Source: Olivibacter jilunii | GTDB taxonomy: Bacteria > Bacteroidota > Bacteroidia > Sphingobacteriales > Sphingobacteriaceae | DNA: 64,000 nt | Assembly: GCF_900607235.1 (NCBI RefSeq) | Contig: NZ_LR027852.1 | Location: 248,001 to 312,000, forward strand | Direction: 5' to 3' | Shown: one piece after another, positions 50,932 to 59,608 of the stretch | Position numbering within the stretch: the stretch's first letter is position 1 | Layout: each line of letters starts with the position of its first letter | The notes under the pieces: generated by a model | Databases searched by the model: none | What the model was told of the DNA's origin: nothing | The model's input: the letters and a program-made list of their open reading frames with translations, nothing else | Translations under genes and position numbers: made by a program

Positions 50932-51735
50932 TTAAACCAGTCCCTCGTTTTCACTTCGTAAAAGCTTTAAAACATGACTTTCATCCACCAGCCCAAATTC
51001 TGCTGCAATTTCCTTTAGTCGATAACTGCCGCTCTCGATTCGTTTCTTAATCAGCTGATTCCGGTATTGCCGTATATAATCTCGCAAGGTAATTCCTACA
51101 TGACGCTTAAAATACGGGCCAATATAATCGGGTGTCCTGTTAAAATGGTGGGCTATTTCGACTGCCTGGAGTTTAGCGGGACAATATATATGTTTATGGA
51201 TATAACAGAAAAGAGCTTGCATATCCTGACTTCTGTTTGCCGTTACGCGCAACTCGGGCATATTACGTTGTAAAATGACGGCAATGGAAAACAGCTGTAA
51301 CCTAATGACTTCTTCGTATAACATTACTTGATGCTGAATTAAAGAGAAGGTGTTGAAAACGTTTTGGATGAGCAGCTGTTCTTCTTCGCGAAGTAAAAAA
51401 ACAGATAAATGGGTTTCTCTACTTTTAATTAAATACTCCAGTTTTTGCAGATACAAATGATCAGCCTGAACTCCTCGATATAAGTGGAGATCTGTGAACT
51501 TTACGTAAATAAATCGAGTAGCATTACGGATATCGAAATAGTGATCATCCTCCGGACCTAATAGAAATAGACTTCCACGGCAATACAGGGTACTCTTGTT
51601 TTGTATAAAGTGCAAGCCGTCGCCCTGTTTAATATAAATTAATTCATAATGATTGTGCTTGTGCAGAGCATGCTTCCAAGTATTCGCTTCAAATTCTTCG
51701 ATAACAAAGGGTTGATACTGTACATAACGCTTCAT
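50932..51735 (-). CDS. AraC-family transcriptional regulator
   Basis: A 267-residue regulator from the chosen ATG at 51735. A longer frame to 51819 adds a stretch that reads as leader DNA (IHYYWYISTILLYLSD). Residues 1-90 form a cupin-like sensor domain with WKHALHKHNHYELIYIKQGDGLHFI. The C-terminal 100 residues form the two-helix-turn-helix DNA-binding domain: LQAVEIAHHFNRTPDYIGPYFKRHVGITLRDYIRQYR and LKEIAAEFGLVDESHVLKLLR. It is divergent from the SDR reductase gene across 84 bases, so the reductase is its probable target. The inducer cannot be guessed. Terminator 50874-50903 ends its transcript. Confidence 0.88.
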   Translation of the reverse strand: MKRYVQYQPFVIEEFEANTWKHALHKHNHYELIYIKQGDGLHFIQNKSTLYCRGSLFLLGPEDDHYFDIRNATRFIYVKFTDLHLYRGVQADHLYLQKLEYLIKSRETHLSVFLLREEEQLLIQNVFNTFSLIQHQVMLYEEVIRLQLFSIAVILQRNMPELRVTANRSQDMQALFCYIHKHIYCPAKLQAVEIAHHFNRTPDYIGPYFKRHVGITLRDYIRQYRNQLIKKRIESGSYRLKEIAAEFGLVDESHVLKLLRSENEGLV

Positions 51736-51819
51736 ATCGGAAAGGTACAATAAAATCGTAGAAATATACCAATAATAGTGAATCGATCTCTTGAACTTTG
51801 TGGAATCAAAGAATTTCAT

Positions 51820-52890
51820 ATGGAAACAAAATTGAAAGGTACGGCTTTGGTCGTAGGCGCCAGTGGCGTAATAGGAAAAAAGCTTATCGAATTTTTATTG
51901 GATAATGGCGCATGGAACGTGATTGGTCTTTCCCGTAAAGGTGGAGAAGGTGGTGGTCGATTAAAAAACTTGGCGATCGATTTGCTGGATCGTGAAGATA
52001 CGGAAGAAAAACTGCGAAATTGCAATTTGGTTACTCATATTTTTTATGCGGCATATCAAGACAGACCAAGCTGGGAAGCGCTTGTACAACCGAATCTGGA
52101 TATGCTTATTAATCTCATGGATGCGGTTGAGCCAGTGGCGACCAATTTACAGCATGTTAGTTTGATGCAGGGTTATAAGGTATACGGAGCTCATTTGGGG
52201 CCTTTTAAAACGCCTGCCAAAGAGGAAGACGCCGGGTTTATGCCACCTGAATTTAATCTGAGCCAACAGTACTTTCTTGAAGAAAGGCAGCGGGGCAAAA
52301 ATTGGACCTGGTCCGCAATCCGTCCATCAGTGGTTGGAGGTGCAAGTTTAGGTAACCCAATGAACTTAGCCTTGCTCATTGCCATCTATGCATCTATTTC
52401 AAAGGAATTAAAACTGCCTCTTCGATTTCCCGGTAAGCCGGGAGCTTATCATTCCTTGATGGAAATGACCGATGCGGGATTGCTGGCAAAGGCAACTGTT
52501 TGGGCCGCAACGGAGCCCGCTAATGCAAATCAAGCCTTTAACATTGCTAATGGTGATCTTTTCCGATGGAAGGATTTATGGCCTAAAATAGCGCAATACT
52601 TTGAAATGCCGGTAGGAAGTCCGTTACATCTTCCGCTGCAGACGGTTATGCGTGATAAAGGAAGTCTTTGGGAAAAGATGCAAAGTAACTATAATTTGCC
52701 TCGACTCAAGTATGATCAATTGTCAAACTGGGCTTTCGGAGACTTTGTTTTTTCCTGGGATTATGATTTTTTTGCGGATAGTAGCAAATCAAGGAGATCT
52801 GGCTTCCATGAATATGTAGATACTGAAAAGATGTTTCTCAAACTTTTCGATGAATTTAGAGCCCAAGGGATTATACCGACTTATTCGTAG
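51820..52890 (+). CDS. SDR reductase of the PRISE (progesterone 5-beta-reductase/iridoid synthase-like) type
   Basis: A 356-residue extended short-chain dehydrogenase. The start at 51820 (METKLKG) is preferred, since a frame beginning at 51778 is inside the divergent control region. The Rossmann motif ALVVGASGVIGKKLIEFL lies near residues 9-26 (nucleotide binding). MQGYKVYGAHLGPFKTPAKEEDAG is the signature of PRISE enzymes, which reduce activated C=C double bonds with NADPH. The active-site Tyr may be the one in QQYFLEERQ. WSAIRPSVVGGASLGNPMNL and AFNIANGDLFRWKDLWPKIAQYF are typical of the family. Bacterial PRISE proteins reduce enones of unknown physiology. Expression is probably controlled by the divergent AraC protein. 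An alternative label is NAD-dependent epimerase. Confidence 0.82.
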   Translation: METKLKGTALVVGASGVIGKKLIEFLLDNGAWNVIGLSRKGGEGGGRLKNLAIDLLDREDTEEKLRNCNLVTHIFYAAYQDRPSWEALVQPNLDMLINLMDAVEPVATNLQHVSLMQGYKVYGAHLGPFKTPAKEEDAGFMPPEFNLSQQYFLEERQRGKNWTWSAIRPSVVGGASLGNPMNLALLIAIYASISKELKLPLRFPGKPGAYHSLMEMTDAGLLAKATVWAATEPANANQAFNIANGDLFRWKDLWPKIAQYFEMPVGSPLHLPLQTVMRDKGSLWEKMQSNYNLPRLKYDQLSNWAFGDFVFSWDYDFFADSSKSRRSGFHEYVDTEKMFLKLFDEFRAQGIIPTYS

Positions 52891-53028
52891 TGACAACTAA
52901 AAGATACCTGAAAAACGCTATTTGAATTCAATGATCTAATATTGATCTTTCCAAGCTCAAAGAGTTTTTTATTAATAAAGCAGCAATCGATGAAAACGCA
53001 ATTTATCTTGTTTACTTTATCCGGCATT

Positions 53029-54255
53029 ATGCGTTTCCGGAAAATAATCTTTCTTTTTTTTACCGTCACCCCGGGGTTTGTTTATGGACAGCTTGTTTCT
53101 ACTGAACCTTACGCCTTGCAAGATAAAACGGTATCTTTTATGCATCGATTAGAGAAGGAGTTGATAACTTTCGTTGAGCAAGCCGATAGTGTTTCTAATG
53201 CTAGCATGGAGGAAAGAAATACATTATTGCAAAAGAGTGTTTTTTTTCGCGAGATAAGTAAATATTTGGATGAAAATCGGTTTGCTTATGAGAGCGTTCG
53301 TAGACAGAGCTTTGAAAAGTTAACGCCTCCGCCTATAGATTTGGAAAAAGCCTTACGCCTTACTCCAATAGTAGACTCATCACTTACTATTCTTTGGAAG
53401 GAGGCCGATTACGCCCGATTATTAACTTTTCAATCTTTTACTGCTGAGGCAATTATGGGATTAATCGCGAATACGATGCTACCGGTCATTGTAGAAACTT
53501 CGTCTAACATTTATGATGATTTGATGCTCGATTCACAAATTGGGCCTTTAATATACGGGCTACCGGTTTTGCGGGATAAATGGCAGCTTTTTATGATCAC
53601 TCGCCATTATTGCATTGCCGTTGATTTTAATCTCACCACACAAGACGTAGATAATGTGCGATTTGCTACACTTTCAGATAGCAGTCCTGATTTATCCAAT
53701 TTGGCTATATCGGGAAACCCGAAAACAACAGTCGATTCGCTAAGTCAAGGTCTTCAGAAAATAGGTTGGAGTATATTGGCTGATACAGCGTACCTTCGCG
53801 CATCTCATACCGAGATACTGCAGACCTTGGCGGTAAAAAAACAACAGTTCTTTTTGGAACACCTTGATCAGTATACACAAGTGAGAAAAACGCTATTGTC
53901 TAGATTTCCGGCAACAGGCGTGTTACCAACTGAATACAGGCTTAAAATATCGGGAGAAGAGCTTGGTGACACTTTTTTACAAAGTATTTCTTTCCTGAAT
54001 CCAACTGTCTTTTCCGTCGAAACCATTACAACTCAGCTTGCTAATTCAATCGCAGGGCAATTAAGTTGGGGTGGACGCCCTGATTATAAAGCGCTTTCAT
54101 TGAAGGCTATGATGGGGTATTTACACCGGGTAAGGCCCACAGCAAACCATTATATTTGGCAGGTACAGGCCTGCGGTTATCAAACGTTGATTGAATACCA
54201 ATGGGATATAAGTACCGGAAAAATTACTGATCTAAAATACTACGAAAGAATATAA
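53029..54255 (+). CDS. Secreted protein of unknown function
   Basis: From the ATG at 53029 (MRFRKIIFLFF) this is a 408-residue protein with a good signal peptide (cleavage near VYGQ); upstream ATGs at 52942 and 52990 would bury that signal. The mature part is mostly helical with no membrane segment. Features are RLEKELITFVEQADSVSNASM, a repeated hydrophobic helix YARLLTFQSFTAEAIMGLIANT, VKKQQFFLEHLDQYTQV, and a C-terminal beta-rich end HYIWQVQACGYQTLIEYQWDI. I do not recognise the family. It follows the reductase on the same strand by about 140 bases and precedes a gene-poor stretch. The composition is normal for the window. Confidence 0.65.
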   Translation: MRFRKIIFLFFTVTPGFVYGQLVSTEPYALQDKTVSFMHRLEKELITFVEQADSVSNASMEERNTLLQKSVFFREISKYLDENRFAYESVRRQSFEKLTPPPIDLEKALRLTPIVDSSLTILWKEADYARLLTFQSFTAEAIMGLIANTMLPVIVETSSNIYDDLMLDSQIGPLIYGLPVLRDKWQLFMITRHYCIAVDFNLTTQDVDNVRFATLSDSSPDLSNLAISGNPKTTVDSLSQGLQKIGWSILADTAYLRASHTEILQTLAVKKQQFFLEHLDQYTQVRKTLLSRFPATGVLPTEYRLKISGEELGDTFLQSISFLNPTVFSVETITTQLANSIAGQLSWGGRPDYKALSLKAMMGYLHRVRPTANHYIWQVQACGYQTLIEYQWDISTGKITDLKYYERI

Positions 54256-54652
54256 ATCTGTTATGTCGCATCGTATTTAATATTTCATGATCGATATCCT
54301 ATTAGGGGAAAAATGCTCGGCCGAATATGATGAAATCAACATACTAAGTTATGCACCACCACTATATGAAATTCGGCAGGCTAGCGCAGGGATTGGAAAT
54401 TCCATAGACCTAAATCGGTTGGCTAAAACACATGTTCTTGTCGCGTTTTCGCTAATCATTTCGTTATATAGTCAGTTGGATTAAAAATAGCAAGGGCGTC
54501 GTATACTCAAATGCGGGGCCCTTACATCTTTTTAGCGTACTGTTTGTCCGGAATTTATACAATACAGATGATTATACAGTGCGTTAAAGACAACCATTTC
54601 TTAACACTAAGCTAATATTGTCGGTTTTACTTTTGCTGATAAAAAAACAACA
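54256..54652. other. Intergenic stretch with one doubtful short frame
   Basis: These 397 bases hold a 65-codon frame (54287-54484) that begins MIDILLGEKC and has no known pattern; I do not call it. Otherwise I see nothing but AT-rich sequence and no clear promoter before the phosphoesterase. Confidence 0.45.
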
Positions 54653-55606
54653 ATGAACCGTAGATCATTATTAAAGAGTTTGGGAATTGGCACGCTGTCC
54701 AGTTTAGTCTTGGGCAAATCTGTTTTTGCCGAAACACCAAGTACCCATTTGAGTAATGGAAAAATAGCCAAGCGTTCTTTGCGTTTTGCACATTTAACAG
54801 ATGTTCACATGCAACCCGAATTAGATGCGCCTAAAGGTCTGGCTAGCTGTTTACACCACGTGCAGTCGCAAGCAGATAAGCCTACTTTAATCGTTAATAC
54901 GGGCGATTGTATTATGGACGCCCTAAAGCAGCCGAAAGATCGGGTTGTTACACAGTGGAATCTTTGGCACCAGATAATGAAAGATGAAAACAGTTTACCT
55001 ATCGCATACTGTATTGGGAACCACGACTGCTGGGGGGCCGCTGAAAAAAACGATCCACTTTATGGTAAGAATTATGCTTTAGAAATGATGCATCTAGAAA
55101 GGCCCTATCGTAGTTTCGATCAAGCTGGATGGCATTTTGTCGTATTGGATAGTATACAAGTTAGGGCAACGGACGGGCAATGGTATGCTTGCCAGCTAGA
55201 TGATGAGCAGTTTGAATGGCTAGGGCGAGACCTCGAGGCGAATAAAGATAAACATACGGTGATCTTATCGCACGCACCTATCTTATCAGCAGCGCCTTTG
55301 GTTGTTGGTCATTTAGGCAAAGTGGATACCGGTTATCAGTTGGGTGGTGGTGCTATTTTAAATGATGCAGAGCGCGTTGTCACTTTGTTCACCAAGCATC
55401 CACAGGTTAAATTAGCTTTAAGTGGACATATTCACCTTAATGATGAAGTAAAGTACCAAGGTGTTACCTATATTAGTAATGGCGCGGTAAGTGGTAATTG
55501 GTGGAAAGGTGATCGCTACGCTACAAAAAACGGATATGCCATAGTCGATTTATACGAAGATGGTACTTTTGATAATGTGTACGTTCCTTACGGCTGGAAG
55601 GTATAA
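54653..55606 (+). CDS. Tat-exported calcineurin-like metallophosphoesterase
   Basis: A 317-residue exported enzyme. The N-terminus NRRSLLKSLGIGTLSSLVLG has a twin-arginine motif (RRSLLK) and a hydrophobic stretch, ending near VFAE. The catalytic domain keeps the metal ligands of calcineurin-like phosphoesterases: FAHLTDVHMQ, NTGDCIMDA, CIGNHDCWG (GNHD motif near residue 124), VILSHAPI and LALSGHIHLND. It should hydrolyse phosphate esters in the periplasm; the substrate is not evident. TatA, needed for its export, is encoded at 29639. It is followed by a hairpin (55708-55739), and the next gene also has a Tat-like signal. Family and export are well supported. Confidence 0.9.
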   Translation: MNRRSLLKSLGIGTLSSLVLGKSVFAETPSTHLSNGKIAKRSLRFAHLTDVHMQPELDAPKGLASCLHHVQSQADKPTLIVNTGDCIMDALKQPKDRVVTQWNLWHQIMKDENSLPIAYCIGNHDCWGAAEKNDPLYGKNYALEMMHLERPYRSFDQAGWHFVVLDSIQVRATDGQWYACQLDDEQFEWLGRDLEANKDKHTVILSHAPILSAAPLVVGHLGKVDTGYQLGGGAILNDAERVVTLFTKHPQVKLALSGHIHLNDEVKYQGVTYISNGAVSGNWWKGDRYATKNGYAIVDLYEDGTFDNVYVPYGWKV

Positions 55607-55707
55607 ATTGGCGTCCCTAAACGTATTTCGTGTTGATGTTTTTATTTGACAAAACAAAATATTAAGAATGCTGTTAACTAGATAAGGTTTAGGTTGATTA
55701 TAATATG

Positions 55708-55739
55708 CAAAGGCCATTGCTTCCCAGGCAAGGCCTTTG
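55708..55739 (+). terminator. Terminator-like hairpin after the phosphoesterase
   Basis: CAAAGGCC (55708-55715) and GGCCTTTG (55732-55739) pair, with an inner TTGC/GCAA stem. The T-rich tail is short (TCATTTCTTCT). Confidence 0.65.
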
Positions 55740-55851
55740 TCATTTCTTCTAAACATTAGCCAGCCGACGGCTATCGATAGTCATTTAAATTTTACATGAC
55801 TAATCCGTGTATTTGTTCCGTTCATTCTTAATTTTATAAAAATTCATAATT

Positions 55852-56739
55852 ATGAAAAGCCTAAAAAAAGAAGATGTAAAACAGGAAGTTTTTGATCTAT
55901 ATGATGATTATGCGCACAATCGTATCACTCGGCGCGATTTTATGCAAAAGCTTTCGGTTTATGCGGTTGGTGGAGTTACCGTTACGTCGCTAATGAGTTT
56001 TCTAATGCCTGATTATCAGGATGCTATTCAGGTGCGAGCCGATGATCCAAGAATCACTTCAAGCTACATCGATTACCCATCACCCAAGGGTGGCGGTACT
56101 ATAAAAGCGCTTTTAAGCATGCCTAAAAACAATGCAGAAAAATTGGGCGGTATCGTTGTAGTGCATGAGAACAGAGGGCTTAACCCACACATAGAAGATG
56201 TTGCGAGACGTGCTGCATTAGCAGGCTTTGTAAGTTTGGCTCCTGATGCCCTAAGTCCGCTCGGTGGTTATCCAGGTAATGATGATGAAGGCCGCGAATT
56301 GCAGAGTAAACGGGATAGAAATGAAATGCTCGAAGATTTTATCGCAGCCTTTAATTATCTAGAAAAGGACAAGTTCTGCAACGGTAAGGTCGGGGTAGTT
56401 GGTTTTTGTTTTGGGGGCTGGATTGCCAACATGATGGCAGTCCGAATTCCAAACTTGGCTGCGGTGGTTCCTTTTTATGGTGGCCAAGCTCCTTTGGATG
56501 AAGTGCCGCAAATAAAAGCGCCTTTGCTGTTGCATTATGCAGCACTCGATACCCGCGTAAATGAAGGATGGCCAGCTTATGAAAAAGCATTAAAGGAAAA
56601 TCATAAAGATTATAAGGCTTTTATATACGAGAATGCCAATCACGGGTTTCACAATGATACCACGCCCCGGTACGACAAAGAAGCTGCGCAGTTGGCATGG
56701 AAACGTACCATCGACTTCTTTTCTCAAAAGTTAAAGTAA
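55852..56739 (+). CDS. Tat-exported dienelactone hydrolase-family enzyme
   Basis: A 295-residue alpha/beta hydrolase. Residues 26-33 (TRRDFMQK) are a twin-arginine motif after a 25-residue charged lead, followed by a hydrophobic stretch ([15 protein letters not shown]) for Tat export. The hydrolase core starts near residue 70. [10 protein letters not shown] (Cys-186) carries the nucleophile Cys of dienelactone hydrolases, and Asp (LDTRVNEG) and His (NANHGFHND) follow. [33 protein letters not shown] is a family hallmark. Real substrates of this subfamily (often labelled carboxymethylenebutenolidase) are mostly unknown. It is monocistronic and precedes the two-component operon by about 160 bases. 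Confidence 0.88.
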   Translation: MKSLKKEDVKQEVFDLYDDYAHNRITRRDFMQKLSVYAVGGVTVTSLMSFLMPDYQDAIQVRADDPRITSSYIDYPSPKGGGTIKALLSMPKNNAEKLGGIVVVHENRGLNPHIEDVARRAALAGFVSLAPDALSPLGGYPGNDDEGRELQSKRDRNEMLEDFIAAFNYLEKDKFCNGKVGVVGFCFGGWIANMMAVRIPNLAAVVPFYGGQAPLDEVPQIKAPLLLHYAALDTRVNEGWPAYEKALKENHKDYKAFIYENANHGFHNDTTPRYDKEAAQLAWKRTIDFFSQKLK

Positions 56740-56792
56740 GGTAAAAGTTTGTAAAAGGATACCTATAAATAAAAGCGGGTATTCCAACTTCT

Positions 56793-56840
56793 TTCCAGAA
56801 TTTAACCCTATACTTGCCGTAATGAAAAATTACGTATAGG
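56793..56840 (+). promoter_or_regulatory. Promoter region of the two-component operon with shared TTCCAGAATT box and inverted repeat
   Basis: TTCCAGAATT (56793-56802), six bases, then TATACTTG (56809-56816). The same box-N6-octamer order appears before the PepSY-like gene at 59110-59133. CCTATA (56807) and CGTAAT pair with ATTACG and TATAGG (56829-56840) in a hairpin with a 5-base bulge across the probable transcription start. Confidence 0.5.
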
Positions 56841-56897
56841 TGGGTAAGGACAGCTTTTCAGTGGTCCTGAAGTTGATGACGAACAAATGATAACTAG

Positions 56898-57575
56898 ATG
56901 AAAATCTTGATTGTTGAGGACGAGGAAGATCTATTGGACGCTATTACTTCTTCGTTGCTTAAAGAATACTTTTTAATTGAGTCAGCTAGCGACTATCATA
57001 CGGCCATGGACAAGATCCAGATGTATGACTATGATTGTATTCTGCTGGACATTATGCTGCCCGGTGGTAGCGGACTTCAATTGTTGGAACAGCTGAAACA
57101 ATCCGAAAAGTCAGAGAACGTTATCATTATTTCGGCAAAAAATTCGTTGGATGATAAACTAAAAGGACTTGAACTGGGAGCGGACGATTATTTAACTAAA
57201 CCTTTTCATATTGCGGAACTCAATGCACGTATCAAAGCAGTTTTAAGAAGAAAGAAGCTGGACGGCAAACATACGATCGAAACACGAAATGTTGTGTTAG
57301 ACTTAAATGAGCGACAACTTTTAGTGAATGGGGAAGCGGTTGCACTCAATCGAAAGGAGTTTGACATACTCAATTATTTTTTACTAAATACCAATCGTCT
57401 GGTTACCAAATCGGCTTTGGCTGAACATGTTTGGGGTGATAACATTGATCAGGCAGATAACCTCGACTTCATTTACTATCAAATTAAAAACCTTCGAAAA
57501 AAATTACAGCAAGCTAATGCAGCGATTGAAATCGAATCGGTTTATGGGGTCGGTTATAAAATGGTAGAGAAATGA
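56898..57575 (+). CDS. OmpR/PhoB-family response regulator
   Basis: A 225-residue DNA-binding response regulator. The receiver domain (residues 1-115) has the acidic pocket VEDEED, phosphoryl acceptor Asp-51 in LLDIMLPGGSG, Ser in IISAKNSLDD and Lys in YLTKPFHI. The winged-helix domain (about 128-225) shows LDLNERQLLVNGEAVALNRKEFDIL, LVTKSALAEHVWGDN and VYGVGYKMVEK. The stop overlaps the kinase start by 4 bases (ATGA). OmpR-type regulators bind tandem half-sites about 11 bp apart. Exactly such an array lies at 58918-59012 ahead of the PepSY-like operon, the probable target. The promoter box it shares with that operon suggests autoregulation. Confidence 0.95.
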   Translation: MKILIVEDEEDLLDAITSSLLKEYFLIESASDYHTAMDKIQMYDYDCILLDIMLPGGSGLQLLEQLKQSEKSENVIIISAKNSLDDKLKGLELGADDYLTKPFHIAELNARIKAVLRRKKLDGKHTIETRNVVLDLNERQLLVNGEAVALNRKEFDILNYFLLNTNRLVTKSALAEHVWGDNIDQADNLDFIYYQIKNLRKKLQQANAAIEIESVYGVGYKMVEK

Positions 57576-58852
57576 AGCTGCTCAATAAATCACTGAAATA
57601 TCTTTCCGTTTCGATTTTACTCATTGTAACCATCTGGTCAATCATTTTTTACATCAATATGCTCGATGAAATTCATGATAGCATTGACGATGGCTTGGAA
57701 AATTATAAAGTGCTGATTCTTCAAAAAGCAGATACAGACTCTGCCATATTGAAGAAAAACTATTTTGATGAAAGTAACTATGCCATTCGGGAAGTGGGGG
57801 AAAAACTTGCGATTAAAATGAAAGATCGGTATTCGGACACGCTTATGTATATGCTGGATGAAGACGATTTAGAGCCCGTGCGCATGCTTACAACTGCATT
57901 CGAACACCAAGGACATTTTTATGAGCTGAGAGTCATCAATTCAATGGTAGAAGAAGATGATTTAATTGAAGATCTTTTTTGGTCGGTGTTCTGGCTCTAT
58001 GTCATTTTGGTCGTGAGTATTATTCTTATCAACAACATTGTTTTACGAAAATTATGGCAGCCTTTCTATAACTTCTTAAACCAGGTTACTAGATTCAGGT
58101 TAGGACGTAGTAGGGAGCTACCTGATATAAATACCGATGTGAAAGAATTCAGTATGCTGAAGGATGCCGTTAATACGTTGCTGCAGCATAGTATGGAAAC
58201 TTACCAACAGCAAAAACAATTCATTGAAAACGCTTCGCATGAGTTACAAACACCCTTAGCGATAGCTACGAGTAAATTGGAATTACTGCTTGAGAAGGGA
58301 AATATAGAAAATGAGCAAGCGGAAAATATTGCGCAAGTACTGCAAATAATCGAACGCTTAGTTCGTCTGAACAAATCCCTATTACTTTTAACAAAAATCG
58401 AAAACAAGCAATTTTTTGATCAGCAAAATATATCCTTGAATGAAGTGATAAAACAAACCTTACTAGATTTAGAGGAGTTTGCAACATTTAAAAATATAGC
58501 AATAGAAGTATATGAAGAGGCGGATTTAACCGTGGAAATGGACCCCGCATTGGCTAATATTATTGTTTCTAACCTCATTAGGAATGCGATTTTTCATAAC
58601 ATGCCACACGGGCAGGTTCGTGTTGAAATAAAGACTGATGCGCTAACCGTAAGCAATACAGCGAAAAGCGGGCCACTCGAAGCTGATAAAATATTTAATC
58701 GTTTTTATAAATCGACCGACAAAAAATCGGAAGGAACCGGCCTGGGCTTAGCCATTATGAAAGCTATCTGTAATCTGTATGATTTTAATGTTTCGTATTA
58801 TTTTTTTGACAGCAAACATTGCTTCGAGATTCGATTTAATAATGTAAAGTGA
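57572..58852 (+). CDS. Two-component sensor histidine kinase
   Basis: A 426-residue membrane kinase partner of the preceding regulator. Two membrane helices (about residues 10-28 and 138-157) frame a periplasmic sensor of about 110 residues rich in Asp and Glu (DEDDLEPVRML). A HAMP-like linker follows. His-223 in ENASHELQTPLAIATSKLELL is the phosphorylation site. The ATPase part shows NLIRNAIFHN (N box), an F-box-like FNRFYK and GTGLGLAIMKAI (G2 box). The acidic sensor suggests a cation or cationic ligand. It overlaps the regulator by 4 bases. A 7-bp inverted repeat (58867-58888) directly follows the stop, ahead of the half-site array. Confidence 0.95.
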   Translation: MKLLNKSLKYLSVSILLIVTIWSIIFYINMLDEIHDSIDDGLENYKVLILQKADTDSAILKKNYFDESNYAIREVGEKLAIKMKDRYSDTLMYMLDEDDLEPVRMLTTAFEHQGHFYELRVINSMVEEDDLIEDLFWSVFWLYVILVVSIILINNIVLRKLWQPFYNFLNQVTRFRLGRSRELPDINTDVKEFSMLKDAVNTLLQHSMETYQQQKQFIENASHELQTPLAIATSKLELLLEKGNIENEQAENIAQVLQIIERLVRLNKSLLLLTKIENKQFFDQQNISLNEVIKQTLLDLEEFATFKNIAIEVYEEADLTVEMDPALANIIVSNLIRNAIFHNMPHGQVRVEIKTDALTVSNTAKSGPLEADKIFNRFYKSTDKKSEGTGLGLAIMKAICNLYDFNVSYYFFDSKHCFEIRFNNVK

Positions 58853-58917
58853 AAATGCCGTCTATTCTGAGACAAGAACTAGTCTCAGGATCACACCAAA
58901 CAAACGCTTATACTTGC

Positions 58918-59012
58918 AATACCTTTTCCTTACTGTTTCTATACCCTTCGTTTACCTTTTCTTTACCTCTGACTAAACCTTTTGTTTACCCTTTCTTTAC
59001 CCCCTGTTTAGG
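58918..59012 (+). promoter_or_regulatory. Array of nine TTTACC-like half-sites with 11-bp period
   Basis: Half-sites lie at 58918 (AATACC), 58929 (CTTACT), 58940 (TATACC), 58951, 58962 (both TTTACC), 58974 (TAAACC), 58985, 58996 (both TTTACC) and 59007 (TTTAGG). Steps are 11 bp except one of 12. One helical turn per step fits tandem binding by an OmpR-type regulator, most simply the one encoded at 56898. The last site is about 98 bases before the promoter box at 59110. Confidence 0.75.
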
Positions 59013-59109
59013 GAAAGGGTAGAACTTTAGTATGATAAACGGATGAAGAAACTAATGCATAATAGGCGAATATTACATTTATGCCTTTGCGTTTTGTATT
59101 CCAGATTTT

Positions 59110-59133
59110 TTCCAGAATTGACCCATTTCTTTG
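59110..59133 (+). promoter_or_regulatory. Promoter of the PepSY-like operon
   Basis: TTCCAGAATT (59110-59119), six bases, TTTCTTTG (59126-59133), which matches the arrangement before the response regulator gene. The -7 element is imperfect (TTTC instead of TAnn), as expected for an activator-dependent promoter. Confidence 0.5.
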
Positions 59134-59157
59134 TATTAAATCAATAATTAAAAGAAC

Positions 59158-59607
59158 ATGGAAAAGAGTATGTTAACCGGTTTTTTCGCATTGCTGATCA
59201 ATGCCGGTGTTTCGCTTGGACAGGATATCCAACCAAGCCAGGTTCCGTCCGTCGTGGTAAACAGTTTCAATAAAGCATTTCCAAAAGCTTCGGACGTAGA
59301 ATGGGAGATGCAGGGCGATCTATACAAGGTTGAGTTTGAGACAGGTCTCTTGTCTGTAGATCATGATGTATGGTACGATAAAGGAGGGAAGTTGATCGAA
59401 CATAAAGAAGAAATTTCCAAAAAGGATTTGCCTTCAACGGTGTTAGCAACGATCAAAAAAGACTTTAGTAAATATCGTATAGAAGATGTGAAGAAGATTA
59501 CGAAAGCGCAACAAGTTGTCTATACACTTGAACTGAAAAGTGCTGCCGAAGAACTAAAGGTGGCTTTTGATACGAATGGGAAGGTGTTGAGCAGCGCGTT
59601 GGATTAA
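59158..59607 (+). CDS. Secreted PepSY-like protein (DUF2874 type)
   Basis: A 149-residue periplasmic protein. The signal peptide (MLTGFFALLINAGVSLGQ) is followed by two PepSY-like repeats of about 60 residues. The first contains VVNSFNKAFPKASDVEWEMQGDLYKVEFET and the second LATIKKDFSKYRIEDVKKITK plus VVYTLELKS. This is the pattern of the Bacteroidota PepSY-like family often found as targets of local two-component systems. Its acidic surface could bind a cation, and sensing or buffering is inferred. It lies behind the half-site array and the shared promoter box, and ends two bases before the DUF2490 gene. The kinase, regulator and this pair form one regulatory unit. Confidence 0.82.
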   Translation: MEKSMLTGFFALLINAGVSLGQDIQPSQVPSVVVNSFNKAFPKASDVEWEMQGDLYKVEFETGLLSVDHDVWYDKGGKLIEHKEEISKKDLPSTVLATIKKDFSKYRIEDVKKITKAQQVVYTLELKSAAEELKVAFDTNGKVLSSALD

Positions 59608-59608
59608 C

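Noticed and set aside
51736-51819. N-terminal extension of the AraC regulator
   Set aside because: The extra residues are hydrophobic and Tyr-rich, overlap the divergent promoter region, and the ATG at 51735 gives a normal family start.
54287-54484. 65-codon frame after the secreted protein gene
   Set aside because: No known pattern, no clear promoter; not enough to call a gene.
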